From Sedimentisphaerales bacterium (GTDB taxonomy: Bacteria > Planctomycetota > Phycisphaerae > Sedimentisphaerales > SG8-4): 11,332 bases of DNA. The position numbers were made by a program, and so were the translations under genes. Position 1 is the stretch's first letter. Every line of letters begins with the position of its first letter. The stretch covers positions 1-11,332 of the forward strand of contig JAFGCA010000824.1 of assembly GCA_016932895.1 (NCBI GenBank), given 5' to 3'. The notes below the pieces were generated by a model. It was not told the origin of the DNA. It worked only from the letters and a program-made list of their open reading frames with translations, and ran no database searches. Positions 1-8,071 of this stretch are shown one piece after another.

Positions 1-15
1 AGCACTTACGTTCTC

Positions 16-49
16 GGGAGGAAAAATCACGAAGGAGATTTTTCCTCCC
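16..49. repeat. Perfect 13-bp inverted repeat (hairpin) in the leader of the sulfatase operon
   Basis: The arms are 16-28 (GGGAGGAAAAATC) and 37-49 (its exact reverse complement), with an 8-nt loop at 29-36. An outer 5-bp pairing, CTTAC at 5-9 with GTAAG at 54-58, may extend the stem after an internal bulge. The GC-rich part lies at the base, the A/T part near the loop, and no T-run follows, so this is not a standard intrinsic terminator. It could be an mRNA leader structure, a protein-binding palindrome or the end of a repeat element. The repeat itself is certain; its role is unknown. Confidence 0.75.
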
Positions 50-69
50 TAAAGTAAGCCTAATCTCCA

Positions 70-79
70 TTTTGCAAAA
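70..79. promoter_or_regulatory. 10-bp perfect palindrome TTTTGCAAAA, possible operator
   Basis: TTTTGCAAAA is self-complementary and lies 36 nt before the first sulfatase start, in a locally AT-rich stretch. Symmetric sites of this size in front of sugar-catabolic operons are often bound by LacI- or GntR-type repressors, but no regulator gene is in the window and a 10-bp palindrome could arise by chance. The regulatory role is a guess. Confidence 0.2.
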
Positions 80-114
80 GTCCAGTTTGAATTCTATCTG
101 CGGGAGGCTGGAGT

Positions 115-1530
115 ATGATTCGTACGCGGAGAGAGTTTTTGCGGATGGCCGGGGTAGCGGCGGGGGCGTTGGTGGCGGGTTGTCACGTTGGCGGGCGTCG
201 TGGTGCGGCGGTGGAGCGGCCGAACATTATTTTCATCCTGGCCGACGATCTCGGGTACGGCGATCTCGGCTGTTACGGCCAGCCGACGATCCGGACGCCC
301 AATCTCGACCGGATGGCGGCCGAGGGGATGATCTTCACGGACCACTACGCCGGCAGCACGGTCTGTGCGCCGTCGCGCTGTTGCCTGATGACGGGGCTGC
401 ACACGGGGCACGCCCACGTGCGCGGCAACGCCCGTATTCCGCTGCGACCGTCGGATGTCACGGTGGCCGAGCTGCTCGGGCAGGCCGGCTACACGACCGG
501 CATCATCGGCAAGTGGGGCCTGGGCGAGCCCGACACGACCGGCATCCCGAATCGCAAGGGCTTCGACCACTGGTTCGGCTACCTCAACCAGCGGCACGCG
601 CACAACTACTATCCGAAGTACCTGTGGCGCAACGAGGGGATGGTGGAGCTGGCCAACGAGGTCAGAGACGTCAATCGGCCCGGCGGGGTGGCCACGAAGC
701 GCGTGCAGTACTCGCACGATCTGTTTACCGCCGATGCGCTCGACTTTGTCACGCGGCACAAGAACGGGCCGTTCTTTCTGTATTTGGCCTACACGATCCC
801 GCACGCCAACAACGAGGCGAAGAACAAGGGGATGGAGGTTCCGTCCTACGGAGCGTACGCGAACGAGGACTGGCCGGACCCGCAAAAGGGCCATGCGGCC
901 ATGATCTCCCGCATGGACGGTGACATCGGCAGGCTGCTGAGCCGGCTCAAGAGCCTCGACATCGATGAGAAGACGGTGGTGTTTTTCTCCAGCGATAACG
1001 GCCCGCACAAGGAAGGCGGCGCCGATCCGCAGTTTTTCGGTAGCAGCGGACCCCTGCGCGGGCACAAGCGCGACCTGTACGAAGGCGGCATTCGCGTCCC
1101 GCTGATTGCGCGGTGGCCGGGGCAGATTCCCGCCGGGTCGGGCACGAACCACGTCTCGGCCTTCTGGGACTTTCTGCCGACCTGCTGCGATCTGGCCGGC
1201 GTCGTGCCGCCCGACGGCATTGACGGGCTCTCGATGGCGCCTACGCTGCTGGACAAGCCCCGGCGGCAGCGACAGCATCCCTACCTCTACTGGGAATTTC
1301 ACGAGCAGGGCAAGAAGCAGGCCGTGCGCGCGGGCAACTGGAAGGCCGTACGCGTCAACGTGGCGAAGAACCCGGACGGCCCGGTCGAGCTGTACAACCT
1401 GGAGGCCGACCTGGGCGAGCAAGACAATGTCGCCGATTTGTATCCGGAGATCGTGACGCGGATGACGGGGATCATGGCCGCCGCGCGCACGGACTCGGAG
1501 AATTGGCCCTGGCCCCGGCAAAGTCCCTGA
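115..1530 (+). CDS. Tat-exported lipoprotein sulfatase (arylsulfatase A-like, Cys type)
   Basis: This is a 471-aa type I sulfatase, predicted to hydrolyse sulfate esters on a glycan outside the cytoplasm. The N-terminus has a twin-arginine motif (TRREFLR, residues 4-10) and a lipobox ending at C23 (VAGC), so it is probably a membrane-anchored lipoprotein. The sulfatase signature CAPSR (C84-R88, then LMTG) marks C84 as the residue converted to formylglycine; a separate maturase is needed and is not in the window. Other expected active-site residues are visible: D44/D45, K133, H230, D294/N295 (in SDNGPH) and K318. The usual GKWH motif reads GKWG here, with G135 in the histidine position. The start at 115 has GGGAGG at 102-107. 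It is the first gene of the probable operon and a close paralogue of the next gene. Family assignment is secure; the substrate is unknown. Confidence 0.95.
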   Translation: MIRTRREFLRMAGVAAGALVAGCHVGGRRGAAVERPNIIFILADDLGYGDLGCYGQPTIRTPNLDRMAAEGMIFTDHYAGSTVCAPSRCCLMTGLHTGHAHVRGNARIPLRPSDVTVAELLGQAGYTTGIIGKWGLGEPDTTGIPNRKGFDHWFGYLNQRHAHNYYPKYLWRNEGMVELANEVRDVNRPGGVATKRVQYSHDLFTADALDFVTRHKNGPFFLYLAYTIPHANNEAKNKGMEVPSYGAYANEDWPDPQKGHAAMISRMDGDIGRLLSRLKSLDIDEKTVVFFSSDNGPHKEGGADPQFFGSSGPLRGHKRDLYEGGIRVPLIARWPGQIPAGSGTNHVSAFWDFLPTCCDLAGVVPPDGIDGLSMAPTLLDKPRRQRQHPYLYWEFHEQGKKQAVRAGNWKAVRVNVAKNPDGPVELYNLEADLGEQDNVADLYPEIVTRMTGIMAAARTDSENWPWPRQSP

Positions 1531-1587
1531 TCGACGCGTGGGCGGTACGAGCAGGACGCGTTGGCGCTTCGATACGAAGAAGGAACC

Positions 1588-1593
1588 AAGGAG
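1588..1593 (+). promoter_or_regulatory. Ribosome binding site that fixes the start of the second sulfatase
   Basis: AAGGAG lies 10 nt before the ATG at 1604. The frame is open upstream to an ATG at 1538, but only the 1604 start places the Tat motif RRREFLK at the very N-terminus, so 1604 is preferred. Confidence 0.8.
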
Positions 1594-1603
1594 AGCATCA
1601 GTC

Positions 1604-3019
1604 ATGCGACGAAGAGAGTTTCTCAAGGCCGCCGGCGTAGGCGCGGTGTCACTGGGTTTGGGGGCGTGCCGGTCGGGGGTGCGGGCGATTACGGATGCGT
1701 TCGGCGGCCAGAAGCCGAACGTGGTCTTCGTGGTCGTCGACGACATGGGCTGGGCCGACCTGGGCTGCTACGGGAGCCGGGAGATTCAGACGCCGAACAT
1801 CGACCGCATGGCGGCCGAGGGCATTCGTTTTACGGAGGCGTACTCGGGCTGCACCGTGTGCGCGCCGGCCCGCAGCGTTTTGATGACGGGCCAGCACACG
1901 GGGCATACGCCGGTGCGGGGCAACACGGGAGGCATTGCGTTGCCCGCCGATGCGGTGACGGTCGCCAGTGTTCTCAAGCAGGCCGGCTACGCCACCGGCG
2001 GCTTCGGCAAGTGGGGCCTGGGCGACGTGGGCACCGAGGGCGTCCCGGAGAAGCACGGCTTCGACGAGTTTTTCGGCTACTACCACCAGATCCACGCCCA
2101 CTACTACTGGACGGACTACCTGTGGCGCAACAGCGAGAAAGTGCCGCTGCCGGGCGTCGAGGGCGACATGAAAAGCTATTCGCATTACCACATCTTCAAC
2201 CACGCGATGGATTTCATTCGCGCGCACGAGGACGAGCCGTTTTTCTGCTACGCGGCGTGGACGCCGCCGCACGGGCGGTACGAGATACCGGAGATCGACC
2301 CGGCGTGGCGGCTCTACAAGGACAAGCCCTGGCCTCGGCCGGCGAAGGTCGCCGCGGCGATGGATACCATGATCGACCGGCAGGTCGGCGAGCTGATGAC
2401 GTTGCTCAAAGAGTTGAAGATCGAGAAGCGGACGATCGTGTTTTTCTGCTCGGACAACGGGGCGGCCGAGCGCTTCGAGGGCGTGCTGGATTCCAGCGGG
2501 CCGCTGCGCGGGCAGAAGCGGTCGATGTATGAAGGCGGGATTCGCGTTCCGTTGATTGCCTGGTCGCCGGGGCGGATCGAGCCCGGGACGGTGAGCGATC
2601 ATCCCTGCTATTTCGCCGACGTGATGCCCACGCTGGCCGAGTTGGCCGGGGCCGAGGAACACGTGGGCGACGACGTCGACGGCCTCTCGATTGTGCCCAC
2701 GCTGGTAGGCCGCGCGGCCGAGCAGAAAAAGCACAAGTATCTGTACTGGGAATGGCATAATTACGATTGGGGCAAGCGGCAGAATGTCCCCGACGGCCTG
2801 GCCCAGGCGGTGCGCATGGGCCAATGGAAAGCGGTGCGCCATAAATCGACCGAGCCCTTCGAGTTGTACGATCTGAGCGCCGACGTCGGCGAGAGCAACA
2901 ACGTGGCCGCCGAGCATCCGCAGGTGGTCCGGAAGATCGAGGCCTACATCGCGCGGGACCGCCGGGAGCCGATCCCCCAAGTCGAGCCGGAGAAACCACA
3001 GGGAAAGTCCTACCGCTGA
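1604..3019 (+). CDS. Tat-exported lipoprotein sulfatase, paralogue of the preceding gene
   Basis: This is a 471-aa type I sulfatase, exactly as long as its upstream neighbour and plainly homologous along its length (shared DLGCYG, DRMAAEG, TVCAP, MTG, HTGH, VRGN, GKWGLG, YLWRN and [16 protein letters not shown]). The Tat motif is RRREFLK (residues 2-8) and the lipobox is LGAC22. The maturation motif is CAPAR (C86-R90), an accepted variant of CxPSR. Predicted active-site residues are D46/D47, K136, H223, D284/N285 and K305. The usual GKWH motif reads GKWG (G138), and DNG is followed by AAE instead of the PHK seen in the first sulfatase, so the substrate pocket probably differs. The gap to the upstream gene is 73 nt. 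A tandem duplication followed by specialisation is the simplest reading. Confidence 0.94.
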   Translation: MRRREFLKAAGVGAVSLGLGACRSGVRAITDAFGGQKPNVVFVVVDDMGWADLGCYGSREIQTPNIDRMAAEGIRFTEAYSGCTVCAPARSVLMTGQHTGHTPVRGNTGGIALPADAVTVASVLKQAGYATGGFGKWGLGDVGTEGVPEKHGFDEFFGYYHQIHAHYYWTDYLWRNSEKVPLPGVEGDMKSYSHYHIFNHAMDFIRAHEDEPFFCYAAWTPPHGRYEIPEIDPAWRLYKDKPWPRPAKVAAAMDTMIDRQVGELMTLLKELKIEKRTIVFFCSDNGAAERFEGVLDSSGPLRGQKRSMYEGGIRVPLIAWSPGRIEPGTVSDHPCYFADVMPTLAELAGAEEHVGDDVDGLSIVPTLVGRAAEQKKHKYLYWEWHNYDWGKRQNVPDGLAQAVRMGQWKAVRHKSTEPFELYDLSADVGESNNVAAEHPQVVRKIEAYIARDRREPIPQVEPEKPQGKSYR

Positions 3020-3037
3020 TCGTGCGCGTGCGACGGC

Positions 3038-3043
3038 AGGAGG
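3038..3043 (+). promoter_or_regulatory. Ribosome binding site supporting a GTG start for the beta-helix protein
   Basis: AGGAGG followed by TGA gives a strong Shine-Dalgarno sequence 8 nt before GTG at 3052. The in-frame GTG at 3022 lies only 2 nt after the preceding stop, has no such site, and would add a charged stretch before the signal peptide. Confidence 0.75.
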
Positions 3044-3051
3044 TGAAGGCT

Positions 3052-6000
3052 GTGAGAAACGGTACTGTTTGTTTGTGCGTCGCGGCGGCGATCGCCCTCG
3101 GCGGCGTTGCCGACGGCCGGGGGCAGGAGTGGAGCTGGCAGGAACCCCAGGCGGAGGTCGGGGCGCGAGGCGATCTGACGTGGAAGCCGCTGCCTTTCGT
3201 CTTCGAGAGGGGCGATTCGGTTCGCTACATCGATTACGAGCGGGGCAGCGACGACCATCCGGGTACGCGGGACCGGCCGTGGCAGCATCACCCCTGGGAC
3301 GCCGAAGCCCGGGGCAAAGCGGCCGCGTGCGCGGGAGTTCATACGTATGTCTTCAAACGCGGCGCAGTCTACCGCGGCGCCCTGAACCTGCGGGAGTCGG
3401 GCGGGCCGGGGACGCCGATTCGCCTGACCAGCGATCCGACCTGGGGCGCCGGCGATGCGGTGCTCTGCGGCTCGCAGCGGGTGCCCCGCTGGCAACAGGG
3501 CGCCGATCATCAGGATATCCCGCAGGCCCAGAGGGTATGGTTTGCCGATCTGGACTTCGCGCCGCGCTGCGTCTGGCTGGTCGCCGAAGGCGGCGACGCG
3601 GTCCGCATCCCGCTGGCGCGCACGCCGAACTGGGAGGTGTCCGATCTCGACGACATCAAGAGCCAGTGGTGGCACTGGGACTACGCCGGCACCAAGCCTT
3701 TTGACGTGTTCACCGAGACCGACGCGGGCAAGAAGCTGCATTTAGGCATCGACACGGCGCACCTGACGCGTTCGGCCGACTACTACCAGGATGCGCTGGT
3801 GTGGACGGAATACGGCTGGGTGATGGGAACGCCGTACCCGGCCCGGGTGGAGGTCGTGGACACCGAAAAGCACGGCCTGGGCTTTGGCGGGCAGTGGGGC
3901 GGCGTCGGCTCGTACAAGATCATACGCTACAATCGCTATTACCTGGAAGACAAGCCGCACTACCTCGACGCCCCGGGCGAATTCTGGTTCCACAAGAAAG
4001 GGCGCGGCGGCCGCCTGTATATTCGCCTGCCCGAGGATCGGAATCCCAACGAGGCGCACGTCGAAGCGGCGCGACACCTGAACCTGCTCGACAGCACAGG
4101 CGTGAGCCACATCGACATCTCGGGGCTGACCTTTCGCTTCACCAACGTCTACTGGTCGCTCGATGCCGGGCCCTGGGTCGGCCCGGACGTGGACCCGGCC
4201 TGTATCCGCCTGTTAGGCTCGGGCACGGACATCCGCGTGACCCACTGTGTCTTCGAGCACGTGCACCTGCCGATTCGCATGAAGGCCGTGGGCAAGGACG
4301 ACGCCATCGACCGGATTACCGTAAGCGACAACGTGTTTCGCTTCACCGACCACGGCGCCGTCAGCATCGCCGACGGCACGGAATACGGCGTCAAGGAACC
4401 GCCGCTCGGTCGTCTGTACGACGTCAGGGTGATGCGCAACAAGGGCTACCGGATCGGCATGCGCCCCAATCGCTTCGGGCAGGGCCACGCGCTGGAAGTC
4501 TCGTACGCCGAGACGATGGAGATAGCGGGCAACGTCCTCGATCGGTGCTACGGCTCGGGCATTTTCCTGTTCGGCGGCAAGGCCAGCGGATTCCTGGGCG
4601 ACCGGCCCTTCTCGCGGATGCTCGTACACCACAACAAGGTAACGGACTCGCTGCTGAACAGCAACGACTGGGGCGGCATCGAGACGTGGCAGGGCGGGCC
4701 GGCCTACGTCTACAACAACATCTCGGGCAATCCGGGCGGCTACTGGCACTACAACTTCATGCTCAATCCCGGTAGGCCGGCGCGGGCCCGGTTCGGCCAC
4801 GCGTACTATCTCGACGGCGCCTTCAAGAACTACCACTTCAACAACATCGCCTGGGGCAAATCCAAAGACCCTCTCAGCCGGCTGGGCAACACGGCGGCCT
4901 TTCAGGAGATTCACAGCTATCAGAATACGTTCTTCAACAACACGGTGTACAACTTCGTCAAGGGGACGCGCCGCCAGTCGCCGCACGCGGGCCGGGACAA
5001 GTTTCTCGGCAACGTCTGGGACGGCGTCGGCGAGTGGCTGTTCTGGCACGCCACGCCGGCCGAGTCTCCGGAAGAGGGCAACGCCGCCGACGCCGGCCAG
5101 CAGCAGTCGCATTTCGCGCTGGAGACGAATGCCTACAGCCGGAACGTGTTCCGCGATCTCTCGGACAAATTCGGGGTATTCGAGCCGTCGGGCCGCTGGC
5201 ACCAGAGTCTCGATTCGTTTCGGGCGGCGCTGGAAGCGCACGAGGCGCTGGCCTCGGACGTCGGGCAGGTCGCCGGGCAACCCGTTTTGCGCGACCCGGC
5301 CCAGCACGACTTTCGTCCGGCGTCCGATTCGCCGGTCATCGACCAGGGAGTCAAGGTCTTCGTTCCCTGGAGTTTGTATGCGACGGTCGGCGAGTGGCAT
5401 TTCTATCCCGCCGGCGACGATCCGACCCGCATCCTGGACGAGCACTGGACGATGACCGTCGCGCACGAGGACCGGCAGGACTATTACAAGCTGCCGATGT
5501 ATCCGCTGCGCGCGGTGAACGTCGGGGCCGAGGACTACGTGTCGGGCCCGCTGGAGGATTGGACCCGCGGCGCGCTGCAACTGGACGGGCGAAGCCAATA
5601 TGCGGTGCTGGAAAACGCACGCCTCAGCGCCCCCGACGCGCTTGGCGCCGAGCCTGCGCCGGAGCCGCCGGCGATTCCGGAATCGTACGACTGGGTGACA
5701 ATTGCCGCGCCGGCCGAGATCGTCCCCGGAGAGAGGTTCGCGGTCGAGCTGCACCTGCACGGCATCGATCCGGGGCAGAAGATCGGCGCGGACCTGCATT
5801 GGCACAAGGCCGGCGGCGCGTACGGCGGATTCAACACCTGGGGGGGAGGGGCGCAGGACGTTACCGGCGCGGGACCCTACGCGTTCTCGTTCAATCCGCA
5901 GGATAAGCCCGACCTGGAGAGCTTTCAGGTGCTGGTGTATCTGTCGCCGACCGGGGAGTGGTCGGACAACACGGCCGTGGCGCGATTCACGATCCCGAAG

Positions 6001-6582
6001 GTCGCAGCGACGAGCCTCGTCGAGCTTGCGCCCGTGAGAAATGCGCAGGTCGGCACGTCCAGCTTCCTGATCGAGGCGTATTTCAGAACGGAGGGTGCAA
6101 CTGCCGGTGCGGTGCTGATGGAGAAGATGGCCCGCGCGGGCTACTCGCTGACGATCAATGCCGCCGGAGGCGTCGCATTCGCTCTGAGAAGCGCCGATGC
6201 CGCCGCGGCTCTCGACAGTGTCACACGGGTCAACGACGGCAACTGGCACCACGTTGTCGCGGAAGCGGATCGCGCGAACGGGACGCTGACGCTGTACGTG
6301 GACGGTCGTCTCGACGCCGCCGGGCCCGGCGTGGGCCCCGGAGTCTCGCTGGCCGGCGAGGCGGATCTCTACGTGGGAGGCACACCGGACGGGAGATGTC
6401 TCTGCGGAACGTTGGAGTTTCTTCGCCTCTCGCTCGGGACGCTGGCCGACGCCAAAACGAACATCGACGAACTGTACGCCTGGCAATTCGACGGGCCCTT
6501 CCTGCGCGACTTCGCGGGGAACGAGCCTGCCGCTTTGCGACGCGACGCAGGAGCGCTGGAGTACCGGGAGCCGCTGCGGTAG
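3052..6582 (+). CDS. Large secreted right-handed beta-helix protein with LamG domain, candidate polysaccharide-degrading enzyme
   Basis: The protein has 1176 aa from the GTG start. Residues 1 to about 25 are a Sec signal peptide (RNG, hydrophobic VCLCVAAAIALGGVA, then a small-residue cleavage region). Residues 55-340 form an N-terminal region typical of secreted beta-helix proteins (RYIDYERGSDD, then GTPIRLTSDPTWGAG). Residues from about 344 to 765 hold the parallel beta-helix, with Asn/Gly-rich rungs such as SHIDISGLTF, GQGHALE (477-482) and NDWGGIETW (538-546), closing at SDSPVIDQG. A LamG/concanavalin-like domain begins near 840 (ALQLDG), is interrupted by a P/A/E linker and an Ig-like module (about 877-983), and resumes from about 988 with FLIEAYFRT and NWHHV (1064-1068). 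Beta-helix folds of this kind occur in polysaccharide lyases and some glycosidases, and LamG domains often bind glycans. No catalytic residue can be assigned, so it could also be a binding protein. It sits 32 nt after one sulfatase and 60 nt before another. Confidence 0.9.
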   Translation: MRNGTVCLCVAAAIALGGVADGRGQEWSWQEPQAEVGARGDLTWKPLPFVFERGDSVRYIDYERGSDDHPGTRDRPWQHHPWDAEARGKAAACAGVHTYVFKRGAVYRGALNLRESGGPGTPIRLTSDPTWGAGDAVLCGSQRVPRWQQGADHQDIPQAQRVWFADLDFAPRCVWLVAEGGDAVRIPLARTPNWEVSDLDDIKSQWWHWDYAGTKPFDVFTETDAGKKLHLGIDTAHLTRSADYYQDALVWTEYGWVMGTPYPARVEVVDTEKHGLGFGGQWGGVGSYKIIRYNRYYLEDKPHYLDAPGEFWFHKKGRGGRLYIRLPEDRNPNEAHVEAARHLNLLDSTGVSHIDISGLTFRFTNVYWSLDAGPWVGPDVDPACIRLLGSGTDIRVTHCVFEHVHLPIRMKAVGKDDAIDRITVSDNVFRFTDHGAVSIADGTEYGVKEPPLGRLYDVRVMRNKGYRIGMRPNRFGQGHALEVSYAETMEIAGNVLDRCYGSGIFLFGGKASGFLGDRPFSRMLVHHNKVTDSLLNSNDWGGIETWQGGPAYVYNNISGNPGGYWHYNFMLNPGRPARARFGHAYYLDGAFKNYHFNNIAWGKSKDPLSRLGNTAAFQEIHSYQNTFFNNTVYNFVKGTRRQSPHAGRDKFLGNVWDGVGEWLFWHATPAESPEEGNAADAGQQQSHFALETNAYSRNVFRDLSDKFGVFEPSGRWHQSLDSFRAALEAHEALASDVGQVAGQPVLRDPAQHDFRPASDSPVIDQGVKVFVPWSLYATVGEWHFYPAGDDPTRILDEHWTMTVAHEDRQDYYKLPMYPLRAVNVGAEDYVSGPLEDWTRGALQLDGRSQYAVLENARLSAPDALGAEPAPEPPAIPESYDWVTIAAPAEIVPGERFAVELHLHGIDPGQKIGADLHWHKAGGAYGGFNTWGGGAQDVTGAGPYAFSFNPQDKPDLESFQVLVYLSPTGEWSDNTAVARFTIPKVAATSLVELAPVRNAQVGTSSFLIEAYFRTEGATAGAVLMEKMARAGYSLTINAAGGVAFALRSADAAAALDSVTRVNDGNWHHVVAEADRANGTLTLYVDGRLDAAGPGVGPGVSLAGEADLYVGGTPDGRCLCGTLEFLRLSLGTLADAKTNIDELYAWQFDGPFLRDFAGNEPAALRRDAGALEYREPLR

Positions 6583-6631
6583 ATCAAGTTGCAGAGGCCC
6601 GAACAGAGAATTCGTACCAAGGTGCAAGATC

Positions 6632-6637
6632 AGGAGG
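6632..6637 (+). promoter_or_regulatory. Ribosome binding site that fixes the start of the third sulfatase
   Basis: AGGAGG lies 5 nt before ATG at 6643. The open frame reaches a TTG at 6589, but the 6643 start places the Tat motif NRRDFLR at residues 2-8 and is clearly the better one. Confidence 0.8.
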
Positions 6638-6642
6638 ATTCT

Positions 6643-8061
6643 ATGAACAGACGTGATTTTCTCCGTGCGTTGGGAGCGGGGGTCGCATCGACTGCCATGG
6701 GCGGGACGGTTGTCGCCAGCGCCGCTGCCGGGGATTCGAACACTCGTCCCAACCTGCTGATGATTCACACGGACCAGTTGAGCTCGTGGGCGATCAGCGC
6801 GTACGCCGGGCGGCTCAAGCGGGTCCCGAACTACGGCAAGGTTCTGGTGGAGACGCCGCACATCGATTCGCTGGCGGCCGAGGGCGCCCTGCTGGAGAAC
6901 TTTTTCACCAATAGCGCGGTGTGCACACCGTCGCGGGGTTGCCTTCTGACCGGGCGCTATCCGCACGCCCACGGGGCGTACCGCAACAACATCGAGATGA
7001 ATCGCGACGAAATGACCCTCGCCCGCGTCCTGCAGGGGCAGGGCTACGAGACGGGCTACGCCGGCAAATGGCACCTGGACGGGCCGCCGAAGCCGGGGTG
7101 GCTCAAGCCGGAGCGGTCGATGGGCTTTGCCGATTGCCGTTTCATGTTCAACCGGGGCCACTGGAAGAAGATCGAGGACCGGCCGGGAAGCGATCCGAAG
7201 GCCCATCCGTACGGTGTGATCGGCGACGAAACGTCGTTTACGACGGACTGGCTGGCCGGCAAGACGATCGATTTCATCCGGAAGGTCCACCGCCGGCCGT
7301 TTTTCTACCTCGTGAGCTTCCCCGACCCGCACACGCCGTTTACCGTGCGCGAGCCGTACATGAGCATGTACGATCCCGAGGACATGATTGTGCCGCATAC
7401 GTTCAAGCAGGCCGCTTCGGTGAAAGGCAAAGCCAGTATGGAAGAGCGGCTGCGTCGCAGCAAAGCGCACTACTGCGGCCAGGTCAAGTGCATCGACGAC
7501 AACGTGGGCCGCATCCTGGACGCTCTGCGAGAGAAAAGGATTCTCGACCACACCGTCATCGTTTTCACCACCGACCACGGCGAGTACATGGGCGAGCACG
7601 GGCTCTACGGCAAGAATCGGTGGTATCGCACGGCCTACCAGGTTCCCTTCCTCGTGCGCTGGCCGAAACGCATCCCAGGCGGTACCGTGGTCGGAGAGTT
7701 CGTCACGAACGTGGACGTCCAGCAGACGCTGCTCGGTCTCATGGGCATCCCGCCGTGCGGCCGGGAGCAGGGCAGGGATGCCTCCGGCCTGCTCGGCGGC
7801 AGGGACGTGGACTGGAAGAACGAGGCGATGATTCATCACTCTTCGCTCGAAAGCGCCGGCGTCTTCACTCCCGAATACGAGTTGGTCCTGGCAGCCGACG
7901 GAAACCACATCTTCTTCGACCGGACCGACGATCCCGAGCAGACGCGGAACCTGTGTGGCCACGAGGAGCACAAGGCGATATTCAACACCTTGAAGCGGCA
8001 GATTGTGCAACACCACGAGGAGGTGAAATCCCCCGCGCATGCGTGGCTGGCAAAGCTTTAA
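6643..8061 (+). CDS. Tat-exported sulfatase of a second subfamily
   Basis: This 472-aa type I sulfatase is more like the choline-/iduronate-sulfatase branch than the two upstream paralogues. The Tat motif is NRRDFLR (residues 2-8). There is no lipobox cysteine; the ASAAAG stretch (25-30) suggests signal peptidase cleavage and a soluble periplasmic or secreted enzyme. The maturation motif is CTPSR (C94-R98, then GCLLTG), with C94 the formylglycine precursor. Predicted catalytic residues are D44/Q45, K142 and H144 in the canonical GKWH, H230 in PDPHTP, D311/H312 in TDHGE, and K324 in GKNRW. Compared with the first two sulfatases it has an extra segment between the metal-binding DQ and TPHID, and it ends with the short typical tail FFDRTDDPEQTRNL. 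The 60-nt gap and strong Shine-Dalgarno site put it in the same probable operon. The substrate cannot be read from sequence. Confidence 0.95.
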   Translation: MNRRDFLRALGAGVASTAMGGTVVASAAAGDSNTRPNLLMIHTDQLSSWAISAYAGRLKRVPNYGKVLVETPHIDSLAAEGALLENFFTNSAVCTPSRGCLLTGRYPHAHGAYRNNIEMNRDEMTLARVLQGQGYETGYAGKWHLDGPPKPGWLKPERSMGFADCRFMFNRGHWKKIEDRPGSDPKAHPYGVIGDETSFTTDWLAGKTIDFIRKVHRRPFFYLVSFPDPHTPFTVREPYMSMYDPEDMIVPHTFKQAASVKGKASMEERLRRSKAHYCGQVKCIDDNVGRILDALREKRILDHTVIVFTTDHGEYMGEHGLYGKNRWYRTAYQVPFLVRWPKRIPGGTVVGEFVTNVDVQQTLLGLMGIPPCGREQGRDASGLLGGRDVDWKNEAMIHHSSLESAGVFTPEYELVLAADGNHIFFDRTDDPEQTRNLCGHEEHKAIFNTLKRQIVQHHEEVKSPAHAWLAKL

Positions 8062-8071
8062 TACGGATGAG

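Noticed and set aside
16..49. Leader hairpin as an intrinsic terminator of an upstream gene
   Set aside because: No T-run follows the 3' arm and the stem has its A/T part near the loop, so it does not fit the usual pattern.
72..106. Possible promoter TTGCAA-N17-TATCTG before the first sulfatase
   Set aside because: Four of six and three of six matches only, and the start of transcription would fall on the ribosome binding site. The real promoter was not found in the window.
1538..1603. Earlier in-frame starts for several genes (1538, 3022, 6589, 8295)
   Set aside because: Each would place extra charged or repeat-encoded residues before a clear Tat or Sec signal, and each lacks the strong Shine-Dalgarno site seen before the chosen start.
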